From contig NZ_CAKROJ010000003.1 of the NCBI RefSeq assembly GCF_934372025.1, positions 42,884 to 106,883 on the forward strand: a stretch of 64,000 nucleotides of DNA, read 5' to 3'. The notes beneath the pieces were generated by a model that made no database searches, was not told the DNA's origin, and saw nothing but the letters and a program-made list of their open reading frames with translations. Origin of the DNA: an uncultured Blautia sp. GTDB lineage: Bacteria > Bacillota > Clostridia > Lachnospirales > Lachnospiraceae. Made by a program: the position numbers and the translations under genes. Of the stretch, positions 26,299-36,953 are shown piece by piece (position 1 is the first letter of the stretch; every line of letters begins with the position of its first letter).

Positions 26299-26337
26299 CA
26301 AAAAAGAAGTACTGCATCTGATACAGCACTTCTTTTC
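26299..26337 (-). terminator. Terminator of the tgt-yajC unit
   Basis: On the minus strand AAAAGAAGTGCTG pairs with CAGTACTTCTTTT around a nine-base loop, with a run of T after it. It lies about 10 bp past the yajC stop. Confidence 0.75.
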
Positions 26338-26347
26338 TCATTTGCAG

Positions 26348-26644
26348 TTATGCAGATGCCTGTTCTGCCTTCTCCACTTCTGCAATAGCCTGTTTTCTCA
26401 TTGGGATACGGCAGTTCTTGTTATTGCCGAATTCTACGATCACATCTTCTTCTGTCATATCGATGATTACTCCATAGAAGCCGCTTGTGGTAACAATACT
26501 GTCACCAACTTCCATGCTGTTGAGCATAGCCTGAAGTCTCTTCTGCTCTTTCTTCTGCGGACGGATCATCAGGAAATACATAACTCCAAAGATAACAACC
26601 ATCCATAAGATCATCATACCCATGCTTGCGGTACTTTCGTTCAT
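26348..26644 (-). CDS. yajC: Sec translocase accessory subunit YajC
   Basis: This 98-residue membrane protein has one N-terminal membrane segment (about 8-26) followed by MIRPQKKEQKR, the YajC signature, and a small beta domain (GDSIVTTSGFYGVIID). YajC associates with SecDF and helps protein export. It follows tgt by 108 bp, the common tgt-yajC arrangement, and ends at a terminator. Confidence 0.94.
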   Translation of the reverse strand: MNESTASMGMMILWMVVIFGVMYFLMIRPQKKEQKRLQAMLNSMEVGDSIVTTSGFYGVIIDMTEEDVIVEFGNNKNCRIPMRKQAIAEVEKAEQASA

Positions 26645-26752
26645 TTGAGATTCCTCCTGTTTACTGACTTACATCCCTGTATCTTTTCAGGAACACTACA
26701 CACTATCATACACAAAAAAAGCTGTTACTTCAAGTGTTTTTGTTTATTTTTA

Positions 26753-27895
26753 TTATTTCTGTTCTCCTGCTTCAAAACCCTCCAGACGCATCTTCTTATA
26801 CTCAGTAAATCTGCCTTCGTCAAGTGCATCACGGATTTCTTCCATCATATGATTATAGAAATACAGATTATGCAGAACACAAAGTCTCATTCCAAGCATT
26901 TCTTTTGCTTTAAGGAGATGACGGATATAAGCTCTGCTGTAATGACGACATGCCGGACAGCCACAGCCCTCTTCAATCGGGCGAGTGTCGAGCTCATATT
27001 TGGAATTAAACATATTCATCTTGCCATGATTGGTATAAACATGACCATGACGACCATTACGGCTCGGATATACGCAGTCAAAGAAATCAACTCCTCGTTC
27101 TACCCCTTCAAGAATATTTGCAGGTGTTCCTACACCCATCAGATAGGTCGGCTTATCCTGAGGAAGATATGGTACGACTGCATCAAGAATACGATACATT
27201 TCTTCGTGTGTCTCACCAACGGCAAGACCACCGACTGCATAACCATCGAGATCCATTTTGGCGATTTCTTTGGCATGTTCAATACGAATATCTTCATAAA
27301 TAGCTCCCTGATTAATTCCGAAAAGAAGCTGATCTTTGTTAATAGTGTCCGGAAGACTGTTGAGACGTGCCATCTCTGTCTTGCATCGTGCAAGCCAGCG
27401 TGTTGTACGTTCTACAGATTTCTGCACATAATCTCTGTCAGCAACACTGCTTGGACATTCGTCAAATGCCATTGCAATCGTTGAGGCAAGATTCGACTGG
27501 ATCTGCATACTTTCTTCTGGCCCCATGAAGATCTTATGTCCGTCAATATGGGACTGGAAATGAACTCCTTCCTCTTTGATCTTGCGCAGTTTTGCAAGGG
27601 AAAACACCTGAAATCCGCCGGAGTCGGTGAGGATAGGGCGTTCCCAGTTCATGAATTTATGAAGTCCGCCAAGCTGTTTGACAACCTTATCTCCCGGACG
27701 CACGTGAAGATGGTAGGTATTGGAAAGCTCTACCTGCGTACCGATATCGTAAAGATCCTGTGTAGAAACGGCTCCTTTGATCGCAGCGATAGTTCCTACG
27801 TTCATGAATACGGGAGTCTGAATAGTTCCGTGTACAGTTTCAAACTGTGCACGTTTTGCACGACCCTCTGTTTTCATTAATGTATATTTTGCCAT
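26753..27895 (-). CDS. tgt: Queuine tRNA-ribosyltransferase
   Basis: This 380-residue enzyme exchanges guanine-34 for a queuosine precursor in tRNAs with GUN anticodons. I start it at ATG 27895 (MAKYTLMK) with GAGGAAA upstream rather than at 27937. Motifs: LTDSGGFQVFSL (active Asp), FDCVYPSRNGRHGHVYT (nucleophile Asp region), and the zinc site CGCPACRHYSRAYIRHL with a later His in LHN. It is cytoplasmic and upstream of yajC. Confidence 0.96.
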   Translation of the reverse strand: MAKYTLMKTEGRAKRAQFETVHGTIQTPVFMNVGTIAAIKGAVSTQDLYDIGTQVELSNTYHLHVRPGDKVVKQLGGLHKFMNWERPILTDSGGFQVFSLAKLRKIKEEGVHFQSHIDGHKIFMGPEESMQIQSNLASTIAMAFDECPSSVADRDYVQKSVERTTRWLARCKTEMARLNSLPDTINKDQLLFGINQGAIYEDIRIEHAKEIAKMDLDGYAVGGLAVGETHEEMYRILDAVVPYLPQDKPTYLMGVGTPANILEGVERGVDFFDCVYPSRNGRHGHVYTNHGKMNMFNSKYELDTRPIEEGCGCPACRHYSRAYIRHLLKAKEMLGMRLCVLHNLYFYNHMMEEIRDALDEGRFTEYKKMRLEGFEAGEQK

Positions 27896-28046
27896 TTTAT
27901 TTCCTCTTTCTGTTTTTTTCAAGAATGACCGAAACATTCTTTGCTAAGTATAACAGAATAGAGATAGCTGGTAAAGAGGTATGTTCGAGGAAATATATGC
28001 ATGACAATTATTGAGTACATAGTATAAAGACTTGTAAATCCCTGTA

Positions 28047-28055
28047 TGATATAAT
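28047..28055 (+). promoter_or_regulatory. Extended -10 promoter of the DUF5107 gene
   Basis: TGATATAAT (TG-n-TATAAT) lies 39 bp before the start codon. TTGTAA at 28032 is too close to be its -35, so an extended -10 promoter is the best reading. Confidence 0.55.
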
Positions 28056-28093
28056 CTGATAAGTCAAATATTATAATATTGGGGGAATTGACA

Positions 28094-30037
28094 ATGAAAC
28101 CTGAATTGAGATTTGAAACAATACAGATGCTGCGTGGGAGTATGGGGACTCCTGCTTCTGTTCCAGATCTGGGCGGGGATCTGATTTTTCAGAACAATCT
28201 TACTTTTCATTTGAATGAGGATGATGAGATCTTTGAAGGATATGGAACACTTCCATCTGCGTATCCTTACAGGCAGCTGAGTACTTATAGCAGGAAACTC
28301 GAACTTCAGGACACAAAAACTGCCGTCCTTGAGAATAACTTTATTAAAGCTGTTTTTTTGCCGGAACTGGGAGGACGTCTGTGGACTCTTATCGATAAGA
28401 AAACCGGAACAAATCTTCTTTATACAAACGATGTGATCCGCTTCAGCAATCTTGCCGTACGAAATGCATGGTTCAGTGGCGGTGTTGAATGGAACATTGG
28501 TGTGATTGGACATTCTCCGCTTACTACAGAGCAGCTTTTTACTGTAGCGTTAAAAAATGAAAACGATGCACCTGTACTCCGCATGTATGCATATGAACGC
28601 ATCCGGGAAGTTGAATATCAGATGGATTTCTGGTTAGACGAAATGGATACAATGCTTAATTGCCGTATGAGAATTGTTAACCATAGCAAAGATGTTATGC
28701 CTATGTATTGGTGGAGTAATATGGCTGTTCCGGAGTACAAAGGCGGCCGGGTTGTAGTTCCTGCAAATGAAGCATATACCGTTGAAGACTGGAATGTTTA
28801 TAAGACTCAGATCCCATTTGTGCATGATAATGATATTTCCCTATATGAATCCATTCCGGATCAGATTGATTATTTCTTTGATATTCCAGAAGAGAATCCT
28901 AAGTTTATCGCCAATGTCAACAAAGATGGTTATGGTCTTCTTCACGTTTCTACCAGACGGCTTCGCTCACGAAAACTTTTTTCATGGGGACATAACAAGG
29001 GTTCGGACCGCTGGCAGGCTTTTCTCACCAAAGATGCCGGAAGATATATTGAGATTCAGGCGGGACTGGGCAAAACACAGTACGGATGTATTCCCATGGC
29101 ACCTCATACTGCATGGGAATGGATTGAGCAATACGGTTCCATCCAACTCTCTGCTCTAAACAGCAGCTTTGAATCTATGCAAAAAGAAGCAACGAGTTAT
29201 ATTTACAATAATATTTCACCAGCCAGACTCGAAACACTTCTTAAAGAAACCAAAAGAACTGCTCTGACACCGGGCACAGTTGTATATAAAGGCAGTGAAT
29301 ATGGTGCATTGAAAAATCTGGAAAGTGATTTTTCCGGTGACCACCGGCTTTCTGAACATCTGGATTTTGGAAAGTGTACGGAAGAATACTCCAGTGTATG
29401 GGCTGACTTCTTGAAAACCGGATCTTTACCGAAAAAAGACGCAGCCAGCGCGCCTGAAGATTTCCAGTGCAGTCAGGTATTCTATCAGACATTAAAAGAA
29501 GCTGTATGTAAATCTGAGAAAGACAATTGGTATGCACATTATCAGCTCGGTCTGATGCACTGGTATTATGGACATATTTCTCGTGCCAGGAAAGAACTTA
29601 TAATCTCAGAAGAATTACAAAGTAATCCATGGTCCTGCCATGCACTTGGTATTTTAAATCATGATGATCCTGCAGCAGCTGTAAACTATATCAAAAATGG
29701 ATTGTCTATGAGAAATTTTGACCTTACATATGTAAAAGAAGCATTTCAACAGTTTTTGATACTGAATGCCGGACAGGAATTACTGGATGCGTATTCTGAA
29801 CTTCCAGAAGAAATCAAACTCGACAGTCGAATTAAATACGACTATATGAGTGCATTGGCGATGACAGGAAACTATCAGAAAGGATATGATATTCTTATGG
29901 CAGATGAAAACTATATCCTCGAAGACCTTCGCGAATGTGAAACCAGTATCGGTACCCTGTACCGGAACCTCTATAAAGGTGTATTCGGTACTGATCCCGA
30001 TTCTATCCCGTCACAATGGGACTTTGATGCACTGTGA
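28094..30037 (+). CDS. DUF5107 and TPR-like protein
   Basis: This 647-residue cytoplasmic protein starts at ATG 28094, eight bases after GGGGG; a TTG at 28079 is in frame but less likely. The N-terminal half (about 20-330) is a DUF5107 domain with a galactose-mutarotase-like beta-sandwich pattern (LPELGGRLWTLIDKKTGTNLLY; FSGGVEWNIG; PMYWWSNMAVP). The C-terminal third has helical repeat features (WYAHYQLGLMHWYYGHISRARKEL, then SCHALGILNHDDP), resembling TPRs. Such proteins are thought to act on carbohydrates, but the activity is not established to my knowledge. It is monocistronic, with its own promoter and terminator, so no neighbour identifies its substrate. Confidence 0.82.
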   Translation: MKPELRFETIQMLRGSMGTPASVPDLGGDLIFQNNLTFHLNEDDEIFEGYGTLPSAYPYRQLSTYSRKLELQDTKTAVLENNFIKAVFLPELGGRLWTLIDKKTGTNLLYTNDVIRFSNLAVRNAWFSGGVEWNIGVIGHSPLTTEQLFTVALKNENDAPVLRMYAYERIREVEYQMDFWLDEMDTMLNCRMRIVNHSKDVMPMYWWSNMAVPEYKGGRVVVPANEAYTVEDWNVYKTQIPFVHDNDISLYESIPDQIDYFFDIPEENPKFIANVNKDGYGLLHVSTRRLRSRKLFSWGHNKGSDRWQAFLTKDAGRYIEIQAGLGKTQYGCIPMAPHTAWEWIEQYGSIQLSALNSSFESMQKEATSYIYNNISPARLETLLKETKRTALTPGTVVYKGSEYGALKNLESDFSGDHRLSEHLDFGKCTEEYSSVWADFLKTGSLPKKDAASAPEDFQCSQVFYQTLKEAVCKSEKDNWYAHYQLGLMHWYYGHISRARKELIISEELQSNPWSCHALGILNHDDPAAAVNYIKNGLSMRNFDLTYVKEAFQQFLILNAGQELLDAYSELPEEIKLDSRIKYDYMSALAMTGNYQKGYDILMADENYILEDLRECETSIGTLYRNLYKGVFGTDPDSIPSQWDFDAL

Positions 30038-30060
30038 TCCTCTCACATCTGATATTCAAA

Positions 30061-30096
30061 AACCGCCAGTACTTCAATGAGACTGGCGGTTTTTTA
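30061..30096 (+). terminator. Terminator of the DUF5107 gene
   Basis: AACCGCCAGT (30061-30070) pairs with ACTGGCGGTT (30082-30091), followed by TTTTT. It separates the gene from the converging dehydratase activase. Confidence 0.88.
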
Positions 30097-33000
30097 TTAC
30101 TCTTTATTTAAGTTTTTAACAGCTGTTGACAGCATCAGCTTAATTCTGTTCAGCTGGTTTACTTCACTTGCTCCTGGATCGTAGTCGATTGCTACAATAT
30201 TTGCCTCAGGATGTTCTCTTCGGATTTCTTTGATAACACCCTTACCTACGATATGGTTCGGCAGGCAGGCAAATGGCTGGATACAGACAATATTCGGCAC
30301 ACCACCATGAATAAGCTCCATCATCTCACCGGTAAGGAACCATCCTTCACCAGTCTGATTACCAGTTGACACGATTGGCTCTGCCATCTTAGCCAGATCT
30401 GCAATATCTGCAGAAGGTGTAAAATGACGACTCTGCGCAAGCGCATCATTCATAGGCTTACGCAGCCATTCAATCGCTTTGATACCCCAGTTTGCCACAG
30501 TTGCTTTATTTTTCTTAAATCCAAGAAATTCACATTTGAAATTCTGATTATAAAAACAATAATTAATAAAATCAATCAGATCAGGGCAGACAGCCTCTGC
30601 TCCTTCTGCTTCCAGAAGTTCTGCCAGATGATTATTTGCAGCCGGCATGAATTTGACAAGAATCTCACCTACGATACCAACACGAGGTTTTCTCTCATCG
30701 CTGATCGGAATCAGGTCAAATTCATGAACCATTTCATAACACATCTTCTTAAACTGGCTGTGACTGACACTGCCTCCGGTCAGGAAGCTGATAGCTCTCT
30801 GCTCCCAGATCTTGAATTTACGATTAACGATTCCCTCTTCCAGCTCATATGGGCGCATACGGTAAACACATTTCATCAGAATATCCCCGAAAACTGCACC
30901 ATAGCAGACACGTTTGATCAGTGGCAGAGTAAGCTTGAATCCCGGGTTGCTTTCCAGACCGCTTAAGTTAATGGAAATGACCGGAACCTGTTCCATGCCT
31001 GCTTTCTTAAGTGCACGACGGATAAATGCAATATAGTTGGAAGCACGGCATCCACCACCTGTCTGTGACATAATGACTGCTGTTTTGTTAAGATCATATT
31101 TACCGGAAAGAAGTGCATCCATAATCTGGCCAACAACCATCAGAGACGGATAACATGCATCATTATTAACATATTTAAGTCCCACATCTACCGCATGCTT
31201 GTTGTCATTTGGAAGGACTTCCATATTATAGCCACAGGAATTAAATGCAGCCTGCAGGATACCAAAGTGGAATGGTGACATCTGCGGGCAAAGGATGGTA
31301 TAGTCCTTACGCATCTGTTTGGTAAATACAACTTTTTCAATAGATGACGGTTTGATCTGACGTTCCTTGTGCTGGGCATCTTTTGCACGAAGAGCTGCAA
31401 GCAGAGAACGTACACGGATTCTTGCTGCACCAAGGTTATTTACCTCGTCAATCTTAAGACAGGTATAAATCTTACCGCTGCCATCCAGAATTTCATATAC
31501 TTCATCTGTTGTAACTGCGTCAAGACCGCAGCCAAAGGAATTCAGCTGGATCAAATCCAGATTATCCTGTGTCTTAACAAAGTTCGCAGCCGCATACAGA
31601 CGCGAATGATACATCCACTGATCATTAACACGGATCGGTCTCTCAATCTTTGCAAGGTGAGAAATGGAATCTTCCGTAAACACTGCAATACCATAGCTGT
31701 TGATCAGATCCGGAATACCGTGATGGATTTCTGGATCAATGTGATACGGACGTCCTGCGAGAACAATTCCTCTTCGTCCGGTCTCCTTAAGATACTGAAG
31801 AGTTTCCTCCCCTTTTTTCTCTACATCTGCACGTACCTGGGCAAGTTCTTCCCATGCCGCATGTGCTGCTGCCTTAACTTCATCTGCCGGAATATCCTTA
31901 AACACCTGTACCAGACGGTCTGTCAGAACAGCCTCTGTAGTAAACGCCATAAATGGATTCATAAACGTAATACTCGGGTCTTTCAGTTCATCCACATTAT
32001 TCTTGATATTCTCTGCATAAGAAGTAACAATCGGACAGTTGTAATGGTTGACTGCATCCGGGAATTCATTCCGCTCATAAGGTACACAAGGATAGAAAAT
32101 AAATTTCACTCCTTTTTTAATCAGCCAGCTGATATGTCCATGAGCCATCTTTGCAGGATAACACTCAGATTCACTCGGAATAGACTCGATACCAAGCTCA
32201 TAAATCTTTCTGGTTGAAGTCGGCGAAAGAACCACTTCATATTTCAGTTTCGTAAAGAAAGTAAACCAGAATGGATAATTCTCAAACATGTTCAGAACAC
32301 GCGGAATTCCCACCTGTCCTCTGGTAGCCTGATCCGCGCTGAGCGGTTCATAGGAAAACAGTCTCTTATATTTATATTCATAAAGATTCGGAACATGGTC
32401 TTTATTCTTTTCTTTACCAATTCCACGTTCGCAACGGTTTCCGCTGATAAACTGGCGGCCACCTGTAAATTTATTAATAGTCAGACGACAGTTATTGGTA
32501 CATCCACGACAATTTGCCATAGAGGTTGTATACTTCAGTTCATTGATCTTGTCAATAGAAAGCATGGTAGTTTCTTTGCCATCTTCGTATCTTTCACGGG
32601 CGATCAGTGCTGCACCAAATGCACCCATGATACCGGCAATATCGGGACGGATTGCCTCACAGTTTGCAATTCTCTCAAAGCTTCTGAGAACCGCATCATT
32701 ATAGAAGGTACCACCCTGAACCACGATATGTTTTCCAAGTTCCGTTGCATCTGAAACCTTAATGACCTTATAAAGAGCATTTTTTATAACAGAGTATGCC
32801 AGACCTGCAGAAATATCAGAAACCTCCGCACCCTCTTTCTGGGCCTGCTTAACCTTGGAGTTCATAAATACCGTACAGCGTGTTCCAAGATCGATCGGAT
32901 GCTCTGCAAAAAGTGCTGCTTTCGCAAAATCCTGCACACTGTAATTCAGAGATTTGGCAAATGTCTCAATAAAAGAGCCACAACCGGAAGAACAAGCCTC

Positions 33001-34323
33001 ATTCAGCTGTACGCTGTCTACTGTCTGATTTTTGATCTTAATACACTTCATATCCTGTCCGCCAATGTCAAGGATACAGTCAACCTCCGGATCAAAAAAT
33101 GCTGCTGCATAATAATGAGATACTGTCTCAACCTCTCCCTCATCCAGAAGAAGCGCTGCCTTGATCAGGGCTTCACCATAACCCGTTGAGCAGGCATATG
33201 CTATTCTTGCATCCTTCGGAAGTCTGGAATAAATCTCCTGAATTGAACGGATTGCTGTCTTCAGTGGACTTCCATTATTATTGCTGTAGAAAGAATAAAG
33301 AAGACTTCCATCTTCGCCTACCAGTGCAGTTTTAGTTGTAGTTGATCCGGCATCAATACCAAGATAACAGTTTCCTTTATATGAATCCAGATCTCCTGTA
33401 GCAACCTTGTAGGAAGACTGGCGGGCATTAAATTCCTCATAATCCTTTTCTGTTGCAAATAAAGGCTCCATTCGTTCTACTTCAAAATCCATTTTGATCG
33501 AGTGACGAAGTCTGTCTTTCAGATCTGTCAGTGAAACTGTCACATCTTTCTTAGCATTCAGCGCAGAACCGATTGCCGCAAACAGATGTGAATTTTCCGG
33601 AACAATTGTATGTTCTTCATCCAGCTTCAGAGTACGGATAAATGCTTTTTTTAATTCAGAAAGAAAATGCAGTGGCCCACCAAGAAATGCCACATGACCA
33701 CGGATAGGTTTTCCGCAGGCAAGACCGGAAATCGTCTGGTTCACAACCGCCTGAAAAATTGACGCAGAAAGGTCTTCTTTCGTTGCTCCTTCATTGATCA
33801 GTGGCTGGATATCTGTTTTGGCAAATACACCACAACGGGCAGCAATCGGATAAAGCGCTTTATAGTTTTTTGCATACTCATTCAGTCCAGGTGCATCTGT
33901 CTGAAGCAGAGATGCCATCTGGTCAATAAAGGAACCTGTACCACCGGCACAGATACCATTCATTCTCTGTTCGATATTTCCACCCTCAAAATAGATGATC
34001 TTGGCATCTTCACCTCCAAGCTCAATTGCAACATCTGTTTTCGGGGCAAGCTTCTGCAGAGAAGTTGAAACTGCGATAACCTCCTGAACGAACGGAATTT
34101 CCAGATGATTTGCAAGAGTCAGACCACCAGATCCTGTGATCACCGGACACAATGTCATCTCTCCCAGCTTCTTCTGCGCTTTTTCCAGAAGATCAGCAAG
34201 TGTTTCCTGAATGTTTGCAAAATGGCGCTCATAATCTGCAAATAAGAGTTTCTCATTCTCATCAAGAATCGCGATTTTTACTGTCGTAGATCCGATGTCA
34301 ATTCCCAATGTATATGTATTCAA
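30097..34323 (-). CDS. Giant 2-hydroxyacyl-CoA dehydratase activase-like protein
   Basis: This 1408-residue protein joins two ASKHA ATPase domains of the BadF/BadG/BcrA/BcrD (HgdC) type and a dehydratase-like C-terminus. The first domain begins [13 protein letters not shown] and has the cluster-loop Cys in [12 protein letters not shown]. The second begins [13 protein letters not shown] and has [13 protein letters not shown]. Next is a Cys motif ([15 protein letters not shown]), a DUF2229 region ([19 protein letters not shown]) and a C-terminal part with [16 protein letters not shown]. Classic activases (about 260 residues) couple ATP hydrolysis to electron injection into 2-hydroxyacyl-CoA dehydratases. 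Here donor and target-like modules share one chain. Stand-alone long forms are widespread in gut clostridia but their substrate is unknown. No dehydratase subunit or CoA transferase is adjacent. Confidence 0.88.
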   Translation of the reverse strand: MNTYTLGIDIGSTTVKIAILDENEKLLFADYERHFANIQETLADLLEKAQKKLGEMTLCPVITGSGGLTLANHLEIPFVQEVIAVSTSLQKLAPKTDVAIELGGEDAKIIYFEGGNIEQRMNGICAGGTGSFIDQMASLLQTDAPGLNEYAKNYKALYPIAARCGVFAKTDIQPLINEGATKEDLSASIFQAVVNQTISGLACGKPIRGHVAFLGGPLHFLSELKKAFIRTLKLDEEHTIVPENSHLFAAIGSALNAKKDVTVSLTDLKDRLRHSIKMDFEVERMEPLFATEKDYEEFNARQSSYKVATGDLDSYKGNCYLGIDAGSTTTKTALVGEDGSLLYSFYSNNNGSPLKTAIRSIQEIYSRLPKDARIAYACSTGYGEALIKAALLLDEGEVETVSHYYAAAFFDPEVDCILDIGGQDMKCIKIKNQTVDSVQLNEACSSGCGSFIETFAKSLNYSVQDFAKAALFAEHPIDLGTRCTVFMNSKVKQAQKEGAEVSDISAGLAYSVIKNALYKVIKVSDATELGKHIVVQGGTFYNDAVLRSFERIANCEAIRPDIAGIMGAFGAALIARERYEDGKETTMLSIDKINELKYTTSMANCRGCTNNCRLTINKFTGGRQFISGNRCERGIGKEKNKDHVPNLYEYKYKRLFSYEPLSADQATRGQVGIPRVLNMFENYPFWFTFFTKLKYEVVLSPTSTRKIYELGIESIPSESECYPAKMAHGHISWLIKKGVKFIFYPCVPYERNEFPDAVNHYNCPIVTSYAENIKNNVDELKDPSITFMNPFMAFTTEAVLTDRLVQVFKDIPADEVKAAAHAAWEELAQVRADVEKKGEETLQYLKETGRRGIVLAGRPYHIDPEIHHGIPDLINSYGIAVFTEDSISHLAKIERPIRVNDQWMYHSRLYAAANFVKTQDNLDLIQLNSFGCGLDAVTTDEVYEILDGSGKIYTCLKIDEVNNLGAARIRVRSLLAALRAKDAQHKERQIKPSSIEKVVFTKQMRKDYTILCPQMSPFHFGILQAAFNSCGYNMEVLPNDNKHAVDVGLKYVNNDACYPSLMVVGQIMDALLSGKYDLNKTAVIMSQTGGGCRASNYIAFIRRALKKAGMEQVPVISINLSGLESNPGFKLTLPLIKRVCYGAVFGDILMKCVYRMRPYELEEGIVNRKFKIWEQRAISFLTGGSVSHSQFKKMCYEMVHEFDLIPISDERKPRVGIVGEILVKFMPAANNHLAELLEAEGAEAVCPDLIDFINYCFYNQNFKCEFLGFKKNKATVANWGIKAIEWLRKPMNDALAQSRHFTPSADIADLAKMAEPIVSTGNQTGEGWFLTGEMMELIHGGVPNIVCIQPFACLPNHIVGKGVIKEIRREHPEANIVAIDYDPGASEVNQLNRIKLMLSTAVKNLNKE

Positions 34324-34441
34324 TAAATCGACCTCCTCGTCATAAGCTGTGTAATACAGATATGAATGTAACGTATTTCTTATTATTTATCTAATGTGTT
34401 CTTTCTTATTAAATGTAGATCACAAAATCGAATTCCGTAAC

Positions 34442-34470
34442 ATTATACGACAAACTTTTACAAATGACAA
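34442..34470 (-). promoter_or_regulatory. Promoter of the dehydratase activase gene
   Basis: On the minus strand TTGTCA (34470-34465) and TATAAT (34447-34442) have a 17-bp spacer, giving a leader of about 110 nt. The sequence ATTTGTxAAAGTT occurs twice on that strand, once inside the spacer and once 23 bp further upstream (about 34480-34495). The rest of the 300-base gap holds only the flippase terminator. Confidence 0.7.
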
Positions 34471-34540
34471 TGAGCAACTTTCACAAATTGTTTTGATTCT
34501 CAAATCTACATCGGCCCACATAATAATTTTTTATTACATA

Positions 34541-34575
34541 GAAAAGGACATCTGCTGAAGATCAACAGATGTCCT
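34541..34575 (-). terminator. Terminator of the flippase unit
   Basis: On the minus strand GGACATCTGTTG pairs with a matching CAGCAGATGTCC and is followed by TTTTCT. It is 50 bp past the flippase stop. Confidence 0.8.
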
Positions 34576-34624
34576 GTGTTTCTGAAACGTATTTGTGAAT
34601 GCAGAATCTATGCATTCTTATTCT

Positions 34625-36241
34625 TTATCGTCTGATTTTATTTGCAATTCTGACAAGAACTGTACCTCCCGGTATTCTGGAAAGTCTCTCAGCTGCTGTT
34701 TTATCAACGAGAATATAAACCATAAAATATGCTGCGGCAGCCAGAATGATAGATATACCCAGACAAATAATGTTTGAAGGAAGAATTGCATGAAGGCCAT
34801 AATAAACACCTCCGGCCACAAGTCCCATCACTGCTGATGCAATAAGCGGACTGAGATAGGCTGCCTTCCACGGATTTTTATAATCCAGATACTTTTTCAT
34901 AAAGAAATCATTCATAACACACACAACAATTGCATACACGATCATAGCAACCAGTAATGCATAGATGCCAAGATCTGTAAACATCAGAAGTGCAACTACT
35001 ACTACCACATCAACTATAAGTGCGACAGCTGCAGTTACCATCGGGATCTTCGGTTTTCCAATTCCCTGAAGAACACCGTTTGAAATATTTGACATACCGT
35101 TCAGCAAAATCGTGAAAGATCCCAGCATGAGGAGTCTTCCCGCAACACCATTTGTTCCTCCAAAAAGCAGTGATACGATCGGCTGCGCCAGAACAGCAAG
35201 ACCAACTGCGCATGGAACAGAAATAAACATGGAAAGCTGCACCGTCTGATCTACTCTTCGCCTTGTCTCGTCAATATCTCCCGTTGCATACAGGGCAGAA
35301 ACCTCCGGTATCATAGATGTCGGAGCTGCACTGGAAAGTGTCAGCGGTATATTAATGATACTCATAAAATATGTTGCATATTCTGCATACAACATACTGA
35401 TCGTGTCCGCATTCATCCCATGTTTTCCCATAATCTCCGAGTACAGAACCCCGTTGAGGTAGCCGTTAATATTATAAATAAACGAACTCAGGATGATTGG
35501 TGATACGATCAGAATGATCAGTTTCAAAATTTCACCATAGGACTCTTCTTTATGATAATGATCATTTTTTACTCTACGTTTAATAGCGTTTCGATTAACG
35601 CCATAAACAAGAAACATAAACAGAAGTGCGACCACAACACCTGCAGTTGTACCGACAGTGGAACCTGCAGCGCCCCATTTTGCAACACTTCCATCTGTAC
35701 CATCTGCAAAATATCTGATAAACATCCATGCTGCGATCAGACTGACAGCTGCATTAAAAATCTGTTCCAGTATCTGTGAAATCGAGGTTGGCATCATATT
35801 ACGATATGCCTGAAAATATCCTCTGTACACACCCAGGATTCCTGACAGAAAAATAGTCGGTGACAGGATCTGAAGTGCAAGTACTGCGTTCGGCTGATTG
35901 CTTGGAATGATAAATTTCGCACCGAACAGACATATCATAGCCACAACACCGCCCATAATTGCCGCATAGATCAGTGATCCATGAAAAATTTTCTGGGCGT
36001 TTTTATAATCTTTTAAAGCAATTCGTTCTGAGATAAGTTTGGAAACCGCCTGAGGAATACTGAACGAAGCAATCATCAGAAGAATCATATAAGCATTCTG
36101 GGCAAGGCTGATATATCCCATTCCCATATTGCCTACAATCGAAGAAAGCGGGCTCTTATAGAGAAGGCCAATGACCTTGGAGATCATTGCCGCGATCATC
36201 AAAAAGGACGCGTTTTTTACTAGGTTATTCTTCTGGTTCAT
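34625..36241 (-). CDS. SpoVB/MurJ-type polysaccharide flippase
   Basis: This 538-residue membrane protein has about 14 hydrophobic segments and belongs to the MOP flippase superfamily (SpoVB/YtgP/MurJ). The start NLVKNASFLMIAAMISKVIGLLYKSPL-type pattern and the later PLTLSSAAPTSMIPEVSALYATG are typical of the SpoVB/YtgP branch. Such proteins move lipid-linked cell-wall precursors or polysaccharide units across the membrane; lipid II is the best guess. It starts 2 bp after the ung stop, so the two are co-transcribed. Membership in the SpoVB subgroup versus a general wall flippase is uncertain. Confidence 0.88.
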   Translation of the reverse strand: MNQKNNLVKNASFLMIAAMISKVIGLLYKSPLSSIVGNMGMGYISLAQNAYMILLMIASFSIPQAVSKLISERIALKDYKNAQKIFHGSLIYAAIMGGVVAMICLFGAKFIIPSNQPNAVLALQILSPTIFLSGILGVYRGYFQAYRNMMPTSISQILEQIFNAAVSLIAAWMFIRYFADGTDGSVAKWGAAGSTVGTTAGVVVALLFMFLVYGVNRNAIKRRVKNDHYHKEESYGEILKLIILIVSPIILSSFIYNINGYLNGVLYSEIMGKHGMNADTISMLYAEYATYFMSIINIPLTLSSAAPTSMIPEVSALYATGDIDETRRRVDQTVQLSMFISVPCAVGLAVLAQPIVSLLFGGTNGVAGRLLMLGSFTILLNGMSNISNGVLQGIGKPKIPMVTAAVALIVDVVVVVALLMFTDLGIYALLVAMIVYAIVVCVMNDFFMKKYLDYKNPWKAAYLSPLIASAVMGLVAGGVYYGLHAILPSNIICLGISIILAAAAYFMVYILVDKTAAERLSRIPGGTVLVRIANKIRR

Positions 36242-36243
36242 GT

Positions 36244-36939
36244 TTACTCCTTAATTTCCTGCTGCTCTTTATTTTCAATCTGCCAGTCAATCGGCTCCAG
36301 ACCATTCTGAATCAAAAATTCATTTGTTTTGCTGAAATGTCTGCATCCAAAAAAACCTCTGTATGCAGAAAGTGGGCTCGGATGTGGTGCTTCCAGTATC
36401 AGATGTTTCGGATTGTTCAGCATGGATTTCTTCATCTGTGCCGGTCTGCCCCAGAGAAGATATACAATCGGACGATCCTGCTCATTCAAGATCCGGATCG
36501 CTGCATCCGTAAACTGTTCCCAGCCGATTCCTCTGTGCGAATTTGCCTGATGTGCACGTACCGTCAGTACTGTATTCAGCATCAGCACTCCTTGTCTGGC
36601 CCATTTTTCCAGATAGCCGTTGTCCGGGATATAACACCCCAGGTCATCGTGCAGTTCCTGATAGATATTTACAAGAGACGGTGGTATATCTACATCTTTT
36701 TTTACAGAAAAACACAAGCCATGTGCCTGACCGTCATTATGATACGGATCCTGTCCAAGAATTACAACCTTAACCTGACTCAATGGTGTAAAATGAAATG
36801 CATTGAACATATCATCTGCCGGTGGAAATACTTTATGCGTCTGATATTCCTGCATGATTGTATTGTATAGTTTAGTGTAATATGGCTGATGAAATTCACC
36901 CTTCAGTGCATCCAGCCATTCTCCTGATAAAGGAGCCAT
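36244..36939 (-). CDS. ung: Uracil-DNA glycosylase
   Basis: This 231-residue family 1 enzyme removes uracil from DNA. Catalytic Asp and His of the water-activating loop lie in ILGQDPYHNDGQAHGLCFSV; the DNA-intercalating leucine loop is APHPSPLSAYRGFFGC. Length fits the family (about 225). It lies 14 bp after hisF and 2 bp before the flippase gene, so hisH-hisF-ung-flippase is probably one transcript. Confidence 0.97.
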   Translation of the reverse strand: MAPLSGEWLDALKGEFHQPYYTKLYNTIMQEYQTHKVFPPADDMFNAFHFTPLSQVKVVILGQDPYHNDGQAHGLCFSVKKDVDIPPSLVNIYQELHDDLGCYIPDNGYLEKWARQGVLMLNTVLTVRAHQANSHRGIGWEQFTDAAIRILNEQDRPIVYLLWGRPAQMKKSMLNNPKHLILEAPHPSPLSAYRGFFGCRHFSKTNEFLIQNGLEPIDWQIENKEQQEIKE

Positions 36940-36953
36940 TTATCTTTCACCTC

